A DNA stretch of 14,754 nt from Spirochaetales bacterium (lineage in GTDB: Bacteria > Spirochaetota > Spirochaetia > DSM-27196 > PWMO01). The DNA is taken from assembly GCA_007123465.1 (NCBI GenBank), contig SKLB01000302.1, positions 1-14,754 of the forward strand. The letters run 5' to 3'. The translations under genes and the position numbers were made by a program. The notes under the pieces are model-generated. The model made no database searches, was not told the origin of the DNA, and worked only from the letters and a program-made list of their open reading frames with translations. Shown one piece after another: positions 6,995 through 14,754 of the stretch. How positions within the stretch are numbered: the first letter of the stretch is position 1; each line of letters begins with the position of its first letter.

Positions 6995-7008
6995 GAAATC
7001 GCGGTCAA
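6979..7008 (-). promoter_or_regulatory. Predicted promoter of the FGGY kinase
   Basis: On the minus strand, TTGACC (7003-7008, 5 of 6 matches to the -35 consensus) is followed after 18 bases by TACGGT (6979-6984, 3 of 6). A TG one base upstream of the -10 box gives an extended -10 arrangement. The -10 element lies inside the palindrome, so binding there would block transcription. The -35 box is good; the -10 is weak. Confidence 0.35.
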
Positions 7009-7015
7009 CAACGCC

Positions 7016-7044
7016 TTTCAATCATCCGCGGATTTGAGTAATAT
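7016..7044 (+). promoter_or_regulatory. Tentative promoter of the ABC importer operon
   Basis: TAATAT (7039-7044) could act as a -10 box, with TTTCAA (7016-7021) as a poor -35 box 17 bases upstream. It sits in the AT-rich patch 44 bases before the binding-protein start codon, the only such patch in the divergent region. A weak -35 box may mean that an activator is needed. This is a guess at the position of the start site. Confidence 0.25.
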
Positions 7045-7087
7045 ACCGATGAACACGTTATGTAAAGCAAGGGAGGCAGGTTTACCG

Positions 7088-8164
7088 ATGAAATATCGCA
7101 CTAACGCTCAGCGAGGCCGGAGTTTCAAACTGTTTGGTCTGGTCTGTGCCGCTCTGCTGCTGCTCCTTCCGGCCGCTCAGCCGGCGGCACTAGGCGCGCG
7201 CGAAACCGCTACCGAAGCCGATTTTTCTGTTGCGGTATTTGTGCCCGGCGTTGTCGAGGGCAGCCCAACCTACGAGATGCTGGTTGCCGGCGTACGCCGC
7301 GCAGCCGAAGAGCGCCCGGGAACCGAAGTCCGCGTTATAGAAGGCGGATTCAATCAGGCCGAGTGGCCGCAAAGCATGACCTCACTGGCGGCAACACAGG
7401 ACTACGACCTGATCGTCACCTCTAATCCGTCGATGCCCGAGATTGCCGCCGAAGTCTCACTGAGCTTTCCCGATCAGCGCTTCCTGGTTCTTGACGGCTA
7501 CCTGGCGGGCAATCCGTCGCTGTATACCGTGCTGTTCAATCAGCGAGAACAGGCATTTCTCTCGGGCTACTTTGCCGGGCTGGTCTCCACCAGCTCTATG
7601 GAGCACGCAAGGCCGGGGCTGCGCGCCGGCCTGTTGGCGGGCCAGGAGTACCCGATCATGAACCGCGTCATCCGTCCCGCGTTCGAGCTGGGGCTGCAAT
7701 CGGTCGATCCAGCCGCCGTACTCGATTTTCGCGTTCTGGGCAACTGGTACGATGCTGCAGCAGCAACCGAGCTGGCCAACAGCATGCTGGATAATGGAGC
7801 AGACGTCATCCTGACAATTTCCGGCGGCGGAAACCAGGGAGTAATCTCGGCCGCGCGCACCAAGGGCGCCTACGTTCTGTGGTACGATTCGCCCGGCTAC
7901 GATGAAGCGCCGGGCATAGTGATCGGCAGTACCGAAGTCAAGCTGGATGAGGCTGCCTATCTGCGCACGCTGGACGCCATCGACGGTGAGCTGGCGTTTG
8001 GCACCGGCGAGGTCCTGGGCGTTGGCGACGGCTTCGTAGGATTTGACACCGGGCACCGGCTCTTTGAACGCCACGTACCGCAGCAGGTCAGGGCCGAGCT
8101 CGAGGCCATGATAACGCGATTGCGCGACGGCGATCTCCGCCTGGAGATGCCGACTCAGTTCTGA
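7088..8164 (+). CDS. BMP/PnrA-family ABC transporter substrate-binding protein
   Basis: This 358-residue binding protein delivers substrate to the importer encoded by the next three genes. ATG 7088 is chosen over upstream TTG 7034 and ATG 7049 because GGGAGGCAGG (7071-7080) lies just upstream and the product then opens with a textbook signal peptide: basic residues to about 14, a hydrophobic core of about 15-30, and a likely cut near ALGA-RET. A Cys at residue 20 is not in a standard lipobox (Val precedes it and the hydrophobic core continues after it), so a soluble periplasmic protein is more likely than a lipoprotein. The mature part has the type I periplasmic fold pattern of the BMP family (Pfam Bmp): an initial beta strand with FVPGVVEGSPTYE, a FNQAEWPQS segment, and FNQREQAFLSGYFAGL. 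Characterised members bind nucleosides, and some relatives bind other ligands. The ligand here is unknown. Confidence 0.88.
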   Translation: MKYRTNAQRGRSFKLFGLVCAALLLLLPAAQPAALGARETATEADFSVAVFVPGVVEGSPTYEMLVAGVRRAAEERPGTEVRVIEGGFNQAEWPQSMTSLAATQDYDLIVTSNPSMPEIAAEVSLSFPDQRFLVLDGYLAGNPSLYTVLFNQREQAFLSGYFAGLVSTSSMEHARPGLRAGLLAGQEYPIMNRVIRPAFELGLQSVDPAAVLDFRVLGNWYDAAAATELANSMLDNGADVILTISGGGNQGVISAARTKGAYVLWYDSPGYDEAPGIVIGSTEVKLDEAAYLRTLDAIDGELAFGTGEVLGVGDGFVGFDTGHRLFERHVPQQVRAELEAMITRLRDGDLRLEMPTQF

Positions 8165-8172
8165 CACAGGGA

Positions 8173-9795
8173 ATGACAGAGACCCCCTGGCTTCAACTGC
8201 GTGGTATCACCACCTACTTCGCGGAGAACAACGTCACCGCCAATGACGCGGTTGACCTGGATATTGCTTCCGGCAGCGTACACGCACTGGTAGGAGAAAA
8301 CGGTGCCGGAAAATCAACCCTGATGCACGTGTTGTCCGGATACATTTCCGCCGGCGCCGGCCGCATTGAGGTCGACGGAAAATCGATCCAGGTCCGCTCC
8401 CCTGCGGATGCTCTGACACACGGTATCGTCATGGTACACCAGCACCCACCCTACGTTCCCGGCTTTCGCGTCTGGGAGAATATTGTACTTGGCATGGAGC
8501 GCACCGGCCGGGCCGGACTGTTGGATCGCAGAACCGCAGCAGACATGGTAACAGCGTGTGCGTCTCGCTACGGAATCTCGGTTGATCCCCACGCACGGAT
8601 GAACCGACTTGCCGCCAGTCAGATACACTTCGTGGCGTTGCTGGGTGCCCTTCTACGCAGGCCACGTCTGTTGATTCTGGACGAGCCCACCGCTCCGTGT
8701 ACCGAGCCCGAGGTGGCTCTGATGTTTGCGCTGCTGCGCAGCCTGCAGGCCCAGGGCACTTCGATCATACTGATCACGCACAAGCTGGGAGAGGTCATGC
8801 AGATAGCCGACCGGGTCACGGTCATGCGCAACGGGGCGGTTGTGGCTACAACCGCAGTTGCCGAAACCACTGCGGCGCGCATAGCCGAACTGATGATCGG
8901 CGAAGAGAGCGAGATTATCGATTTTGACCGCAGACTGATCCAGGCACTGGCCGGAGACCGGCACGCCGCCGGGGTCACCGGGCTTCATTCGCGCCCGTCC
9001 CGAGCTTTGCCTACCGCCCGTGATTCCACGCTGGAGCTGCATAAGGTCTCGGTCTACGTTGGCGATCTTGCGGTGCTCGACAATATCAACATTACCGCGC
9101 AGGCCGGTGAGGTGCTCGGCGTAACCGGGATCCGCGAAAACGGACTTGAGTTTCTGGAAGACGTGCTTTCGGGCTCGATTGCGCCCGACCGTGGCGTAGT
9201 GCTGCTGGACGGCAAACCGGTCAAGCGCTACTCGCCGCGGCATTTCCGCCACATCGGTATCTCCTACATTCCAACAGACCGCATTCTCCGCGGCGCCAGC
9301 ATGGATTCTACGGTGGCCGAGAATCTCATTCTGCTGCAGCGCAAGGAGCTGCAGTCCGGCGGCATTCTACGGCGCAAGGATATCGCCGCGTTCACCGAAG
9401 AGCTCAAGCGCCGCTACGGCATAACCGGCGTGCTGCACCAGCCGATGAAACGGCTCTCGGGAGGCAACATCCAGAAGGTGATTCTATCGCGTGAGCTGTC
9501 CGGCCTGCGCAAGGTAGTGGTGTTCTCCGAGCCCAGCTGGGGACTCGACCTGCGCTCGCGTGACCTGATGTACTCGGAAATGCGCGCACTTCGCGATGAG
9601 GGGGCGCTGGTTGTCCTGATTTCGGCCGATATTGATGAAGTGCTGAGTCTGGCCGACCGCATCGCGGTCATGTATCGCGGCCGGATTGCCGGTATTCTGG
9701 AGGCCCAAGACCGCACGCGCGAACGGATTGGCGAGTTTATGCTCGGATTCCAGGAACACAACATCACCGCCGCAGGAGACCGCAGCAATGGCTGA
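8173..9795 (+). CDS. Fused double ATPase of a BMP-type ABC importer
   Basis: This 540-residue cytoplasmic protein has two ABC ATPase domains in tandem (RbsA/MglA/YufO type) and energises uptake. Domain 1 has a perfect Walker A, GENGAGKST (41-49), and Walker B LLILDEPTA with Asp170-Glu171. Its signature motif, normally LSVGQQQ-like, reads LAASQIHFV (146-154). Domain 2 has a degenerate Walker A, GVTGIRENGLE (316-326), lacking the Lys-Ser/Thr, but a good signature LSGGNIQK (428-435) and a Walker B-like region ending SEPSWGLD (Glu453). One ATP site should therefore be active and one degenerate. A loss of Walker A in domain 2 is common in this class; loss of the domain 1 signature is less usual. 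The gene starts 8 bp after the binding-protein stop. Its AGGG lies only 1-2 bases before the ATG, too close to be ideal, so translational coupling is likely. Confidence 0.93.
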   Translation: MTETPWLQLRGITTYFAENNVTANDAVDLDIASGSVHALVGENGAGKSTLMHVLSGYISAGAGRIEVDGKSIQVRSPADALTHGIVMVHQHPPYVPGFRVWENIVLGMERTGRAGLLDRRTAADMVTACASRYGISVDPHARMNRLAASQIHFVALLGALLRRPRLLILDEPTAPCTEPEVALMFALLRSLQAQGTSIILITHKLGEVMQIADRVTVMRNGAVVATTAVAETTAARIAELMIGEESEIIDFDRRLIQALAGDRHAAGVTGLHSRPSRALPTARDSTLELHKVSVYVGDLAVLDNINITAQAGEVLGVTGIRENGLEFLEDVLSGSIAPDRGVVLLDGKPVKRYSPRHFRHIGISYIPTDRILRGASMDSTVAENLILLQRKELQSGGILRRKDIAAFTEELKRRYGITGVLHQPMKRLSGGNIQKVILSRELSGLRKVVVFSEPSWGLDLRSRDLMYSEMRALRDEGALVVLISADIDEVLSLADRIAVMYRGRIAGILEAQDRTRERIGEFMLGFQEHNITAAGDRSNG

Positions 9796-10855
9796 GAAAC
9801 CGGCAGCCTCGCGCGCCCCGCTGCGCGCTCAAACCCCCGAGACGGTAGTGGCGCTTCTGGCCGCACTGCTGGTAACAGTGCTGCTGCTGGTTTTCGGCAG
9901 CCCCAATCCGGCGCGTGCGCTGCGCGCGTTCTTTCTGGGACCATTCTCCAACCGCTACTACTTTGGCAACATGCTCGACGGCGCGGGTTTGCTTCTGATA
10001 GCCGGCCTGGGGGTAAGTGCCGCCTTTCGCGCCGGGGTATTCAATCTCGGGGGAGACGGACAGATCTATATCGCCGGGCTGGTCGCTGCGGTAGTCTGTC
10101 TGGCGCTGCCGCAGGCGCCGGCGGTGTTTGGGATAGTGCTGGCGCTTGTGGCGGCGGTGGCGGTGGGAATGCTGCTGGCCGGAGTCTGCGGATTGTTCAA
10201 ATATCTCTGGGGCACAGATGAACTGATCACCTCGTTTCTGATATCAGCGGCAATTGTTCCTTCGGTCAGCTATCTGATTGTCGGGCCGCTGCGCAACCAG
10301 CAGAGTAATCTGCTGACCACCGAACGCATAGCCGAGCAGTTCCGCCTGCTGCGTCTGCTGCCGCCCTCCAACCTCAACCTGGCGCTGCTGTTTGCACTTC
10401 TACTGGCACCGCTTGCCCACTTCCTGCTCTATCACACCGTACGCGGCTACGAACTGCGGATTACCGGACTGAACCGCGAGTTTGCGCGCTACGGCGGAAT
10501 TGCCATTGGCGCCTACACCGCCGTGCCGATGGCAATCTCAGGCGGGCTGCATGGACTCAGCGGAGCGTTCGCGGTACTCGGCACGCACCATGCAGCTATC
10601 CAGGGGTTTACCATCGGGCTCGGCTGGAACGCAATCGCAGTGGCGCTTATCGGACGCAACCATCCACTGCTGATCATTCCTGCGGCGCTGGTCTTTGCCT
10701 ACATGGAAGCCGGTGCCAGGGCTGCAATGCTGCACACCGAGTTCAGCTTTGAGCTGGGCGCCATCATCCAGGCTGTGATCTTTTTCATGATCACCGCGCA
10801 CGTTGCACTGCCTCGCCTGCGGCTGCATCTGCGCGGCAGGAGCACGGCAGCATGA
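9788..10855 (+). CDS. ABC importer permease, first subunit
   Basis: This 355-residue inner-membrane protein of the BPD_transp_2 family forms half of the transport channel. After a polar 17-residue start there are about nine to ten hydrophobic segments. Diagnostic stretches are FRAGVFNLGGDGQIYIAG (the family's N-[IL]-G-x-[ED]-G-Q signature) and the cytoplasmic coupling loop GYELRITGLNREFARYGGI, which contacts the ATPase. ATG 9788 overlaps the end of the ATPase gene by 8 bases and has AGGAG at 9774-9778, spaced 9 bases, so translation of the two is probably coupled. The frame is open further upstream to 9686, but that would overlap the ATPase gene by over 100 bases with no support. The pairing with a BMP binding protein and a second shorter permease is the NupABC/YufNOPQ arrangement. 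Confidence 0.93.
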   Translation: MAEKPAASRAPLRAQTPETVVALLAALLVTVLLLVFGSPNPARALRAFFLGPFSNRYYFGNMLDGAGLLLIAGLGVSAAFRAGVFNLGGDGQIYIAGLVAAVVCLALPQAPAVFGIVLALVAAVAVGMLLAGVCGLFKYLWGTDELITSFLISAAIVPSVSYLIVGPLRNQQSNLLTTERIAEQFRLLRLLPPSNLNLALLFALLLAPLAHFLLYHTVRGYELRITGLNREFARYGGIAIGAYTAVPMAISGGLHGLSGAFAVLGTHHAAIQGFTIGLGWNAIAVALIGRNHPLLIIPAALVFAYMEAGARAAMLHTEFSFELGAIIQAVIFFMITAHVALPRLRLHLRGRSTAA

Positions 10856-11754
10856 TTTTCAATGCGGTTGAGATCATGACGCCGATCCTGCTCGCCGCGC
10901 TCGGCGGCCTGTTTGCCGAACTGGCCGGTGTCCTGAACATCGCGCTGGAAGGGCTCATCCTTGCCGGTGCGTTTGCCGGTATTCTGGCGGGTGCCGCCAG
11001 CGGCAGTCTGGTGGTCGGCATGCTGGCGGGTGCGCTCGCCGGAGGGCTACTGGCAGCGGTGTTCACCTTCTTCAGTATCCGGCTGCGAGCCAACATCTTC
11101 ATCACCGGGCTGGCCGTCAATCTGCTGGCCGCCGGTAGCATTCCGTTCATCTCCACCTGGATGTTCGGCACCAAGGGTGTGCTGCGCTTCCCTGACCTGC
11201 CGCGCCTGCCGCGGCTGTTGGAGGGCGTGACCAGCGGGGTGGGCTTCATCGACAGCCTGCTTTTCGGACACAGCGCCACAGTCTACCTGGCGTGGCTGCT
11301 GGTGCCGCTGGCACTTGTGGCGCTCTACCGCACACCGTTTGGACTGCGGTTGCGTGCGGTGGGCGCGCGCGAAGAGAGCGTGATCATTGCCGGAGTAGAC
11401 GCCGTAGCGTACCGGCGTATCGCGGTACTGATATCGGGGGTAGCTGCCGGACTTGCAGGAGCTGCAATATCACTGCGGCTGGGTGTCTACCTGCCCAATA
11501 TCAGCGCCGGGCGCGGCTGGATAGCGCTAGTAGCTATCTATCTGGGCTATCGTCATCCGATCGGTATTCTGATAGCCGCTCTGCTGTTCGGCTTCACCGA
11601 GAGCCTGGCCGGTGCCGCGCAGGGCTTACTGGCGATCCCGGGCACGGTCCTGCTCGGCCTGCCCTACGCAATTACGGTTGTAGCGATGATAACCTACTCG
11701 GCACTGCGCGCCCGGGGACTGCGGCGCCGGCGCTTCATAGACGCCCACTTCTGA
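10852..11754 (+). CDS. ABC importer permease, second subunit
   Basis: This 300-residue inner-membrane protein is the second BPD_transp_2 channel subunit. It has about eight hydrophobic segments. Near the N terminus is the family pattern A-x-G-G-L-F-A-E-x-x-G-V-L-N-I-A-L-E-G. The coupling loop is FGLRLRAVGAREESVIIAGV (about 162-181), and a late GRGWIALVAIYLGYRHP segment matches the conserved region before the last helices. The ATG overlaps the previous stop codon (ATGA), with AGGAG at 10838-10842, so the pair is translationally coupled and probably made in equal amounts. It ends the operon; the convergent argH begins its stop codon only 6 bases further on, with no visible terminator hairpin between. 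Confidence 0.94.
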   Translation: MIFNAVEIMTPILLAALGGLFAELAGVLNIALEGLILAGAFAGILAGAASGSLVVGMLAGALAGGLLAAVFTFFSIRLRANIFITGLAVNLLAAGSIPFISTWMFGTKGVLRFPDLPRLPRLLEGVTSGVGFIDSLLFGHSATVYLAWLLVPLALVALYRTPFGLRLRAVGAREESVIIAGVDAVAYRRIAVLISGVAAGLAGAAISLRLGVYLPNISAGRGWIALVAIYLGYRHPIGILIAALLFGFTESLAGAAQGLLAIPGTVLLGLPYAITVVAMITYSALRARGLRRRRFIDAHF

Positions 11755-11760
11755 GGCTTT

Positions 11761-13125
11761 CTACAGCAGGGGTACCGGCTGACCGAACAGCCGCTCGATC
11801 GCGGCCGCGGCGTGGCTGTTGCGCTCGCCGAGTTCGCTGCGGATGGCCTCAAGGCGTGCACGTGCCTGCGGTAAACGCAGATTGCCGGGGCTCCCCGCTG
11901 AGGTACGCAGCTTGAGCGCCGCCACCGGATCGACCGCCACCACGTCATCCAGCTGTGAGGCAACTCGGCGGTACGCCTCGCGGAACGGGACTCCCTTCTG
12001 CACCAGCGCAAAGGCCTCGTCGGTAGCAAACAGCTGCGGGGTACACGCTGCGTGCAGAGCTTCGCTGTTGACTTCGAGCGCCTGCACCGTCAACGCCATG
12101 ATTTCAAGGCAATCCTCGGCTATATCGAGGCCGCGCAGCAGCGGCTCCTTGGTCTCCTGAAAATCACGGTTATAGCCCGATGGCAGGTTACGAATCACAT
12201 TCTTGAGCTGTCCGGTCAAACCTGCCAGCGTTGCTCCGCGCGCGCGCGTCAGCTCCAGCGCATCGGGGTTTTTCTTCTGCGGCATAATGCTGCTCCCGGT
12301 GCACATCTCAGCCGGCAGCCCAAAGTAGCCGAACTCCGGCAGCGAAAAGAGCATCAGATCGCAGGCAAGCTTTGAAACCGTAGCAACCGGCGCTTCAGCT
12401 GCGTCTAGCGCAACCGCCTCGATCCTGCCGCGTGAATTATTAACGTAGAGCACGTTGTTCTGCACCCGCGAGAAGCCCAGCAACTCGGAGGTGTACTCCC
12501 GGTCCAGCGGCAACGGCACGCCGTAACTGGCGGCAGCCCCCAACGGGCACTGGTCGGCCAGATCGTAGGCGTTCAGCAGCAGCTGCAGATCGTCGATCAG
12601 CGCCTCGGCAAAAGCCGCCGCCCACAGGCCAACCGAAGACGGCATTGCGATCTGCAGATGGGTGCGACCCGGCATAGGGGTGTGCTCGTACCGCGATGCC
12701 ATCTCCAGCAGCGCCGTCGCGGCATCGCAGCCCCGTTCGCTGATTCGCGCCAATTTGGCGCGCGTGTAGAGTCGCACTGCGGTCAACACCTGGTCATTGC
12801 GCGAGCGTCCGGTGTGGATCTTCATGCCGGATTCAGCGTGGTGCTCGGTGAGCCAGTTCTCGATGGCGGTGTGGCAGTCTTCGTCTTCAGCCGAGATTGG
12901 AAACCCGTCTTGGAGATCGATCTCTACGATCCGGGCAATACCGCTTACTATCTGCGCGAGCTCGTCATTACTCAGAACCCCGATGGCCGCCAGCATCTTA
13001 GCGTGCGCCATACTGCCGGCGCAGTCGCAGCGCACCAGCCGGCGGTCCAGCAGGTAGTCGCTGCCGACCGTGAAGCGCTGCACAATCTCATTGACGCGAT
13101 ACCCTTTGTGCCACAGTGTTGCCAT
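11761..13125 (-). CDS. argH: Argininosuccinate lyase
   Basis: This 454-residue cytoplasmic enzyme splits argininosuccinate into arginine and fumarate, the last step of arginine synthesis. It belongs to the fumarase/aspartase superfamily and has the normal family length. Visible landmarks are LWHKGYRVNEIVQRFTVGSD at the start, DCAGSMAHAKML (34-45), EDCHTAIENWL (82-92) and IHTGRSRNDQV (103-113). They continue with MPGRTHLQIAMP (151-162, catalytic-base His156) and the signature GSSIMPQKKNP (277-287) that carries the catalytic serine loop. All expected active-site segments are present. The ATG at 13125 matches the normal start of the family, yet there is no clear ribosome-binding site and a promoter lies immediately upstream. 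It follows clpB by 57 bp on the same strand and has no functional link with it; no argG is in view. Confidence 0.96.
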   Translation of the reverse strand: MATLWHKGYRVNEIVQRFTVGSDYLLDRRLVRCDCAGSMAHAKMLAAIGVLSNDELAQIVSGIARIVEIDLQDGFPISAEDEDCHTAIENWLTEHHAESGMKIHTGRSRNDQVLTAVRLYTRAKLARISERGCDAATALLEMASRYEHTPMPGRTHLQIAMPSSVGLWAAAFAEALIDDLQLLLNAYDLADQCPLGAAASYGVPLPLDREYTSELLGFSRVQNNVLYVNNSRGRIEAVALDAAEAPVATVSKLACDLMLFSLPEFGYFGLPAEMCTGSSIMPQKKNPDALELTRARGATLAGLTGQLKNVIRNLPSGYNRDFQETKEPLLRGLDIAEDCLEIMALTVQALEVNSEALHAACTPQLFATDEAFALVQKGVPFREAYRRVASQLDDVVAVDPVAALKLRTSAGSPGNLRLPQARARLEAIRSELGERNSHAAAAIERLFGQPVPLL

Positions 13126-13134
13126 AATACCGCT

Positions 13135-13163
13135 ATTCTACGGCAAACCAACGCCGCGGACAA
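13135..13163 (-). promoter_or_regulatory. argH promoter, nearly leaderless
   Basis: On the minus strand, TTGTCC (13158-13163, 4 of 6 matches) and TAGAAT (13135-13140, 5 of 6) are separated by exactly 17 bases. The -10 box ends 9 bases before the argH ATG, so transcription would begin near 13128, an A, leaving a leader of about 3 bases. This agrees with the absence of a Shine-Dalgarno sequence. Readthrough from clpB is an alternative source of argH transcript. Confidence 0.5.
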
Positions 13164-13182
13164 CCGGTCCGGCTGTAGCTGC

Positions 13183-14754
<1,572 letters not shown>

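Noticed and set aside
6956..7021. Kinase start at the upstream ATG (7021)
   Set aside because: It would translate through the palindrome and promoter and adds 22 residues before the family's normal start. ATG 6955 has a TGGAG ribosome-binding site at good spacing.
7034..7087. Binding-protein start at TTG 7034 or ATG 7049
   Set aside because: These would place up to 18 extra residues before the signal peptide, lack a ribosome-binding site and overlap the predicted promoter; ATG 7088 has GGGAGGCAGG upstream.
7457..8167. 236-codon antisense frame opposite the binding-protein gene, plus similar frames opposite the ATPase (8653-9252) and clpB (13381-14085)
   Set aside because: All sit opposite well-supported genes, have no ribosome-binding site of note, and show no family motif.

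Overview
The window is about 60% GC (estimated by eye) and gene-dense. It carries bacterial housekeeping and metabolic genes, with no insertion sequence, tRNA, rRNA, CRISPR array or phage gene that I can see. The mix (amt-glnK beside a very large GlnE, a BMP-type nucleoside-class ABC transporter with an FGGY kinase, argH, clpB) fits a free-living Gram-negative-type bacterium. A spirochaete-like lineage is possible, but this is a weak guess. The sequence does not settle the taxonomy.

Region 1 (1-5106, plus strand) is a nitrogen-control block. It holds the 3' end of an ammonium transporter gene, a P-II signal protein (glnK), a 176-bp spacer with several hairpins, and a 1267-residue glutamine synthetase adenylyltransferase (GlnE). 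Two features stand out. The P-II protein keeps its ligand-binding residues and the channel-plugging Arg47, but has Ile where the uridylylated Tyr51 should be. GlnE carries about 320 extra N-terminal residues that read as two GlnD-type ACT domains. Together they suggest a rewired circuit in which GlnE senses glutamine itself rather than through a GlnD/P-II-UMP relay.

Region 2 (5072-5494, minus strand) is a small membrane-anchored protein of unknown function. It overlaps the 3' end of glnE tail-to-tail by 35 bp and appears to have its own promoter.

Region 3 (5540-11754) is a transport and phosphorylation locus. An FGGY-family kinase (minus) is divergent from a four-gene ABC importer operon (plus): periplasmic BMP/PnrA-like binding protein, fused double ATPase, and two BPD_transp_2 permeases. 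The last three genes overlap or nearly touch, so they are probably translationally coupled. The shared intergenic region holds a perfect 7-5-7 palindrome overlapping the predicted kinase promoter, a likely operator. The double ATPase has one consensus and one degenerate ATP site. The natural substrate is not known; a nucleoside or sugar-like compound phosphorylated after uptake is the best inference.

Region 4 (11761-14754, minus strand) has argH (argininosuccinate lyase) downstream of the 3' part of clpB (disaggregase), which runs off the right edge. argH has a good promoter so close to its ATG that the transcript may be nearly leaderless. glnE shows the same spacing less clearly. No gene-free stretch exceeds 300 bases.
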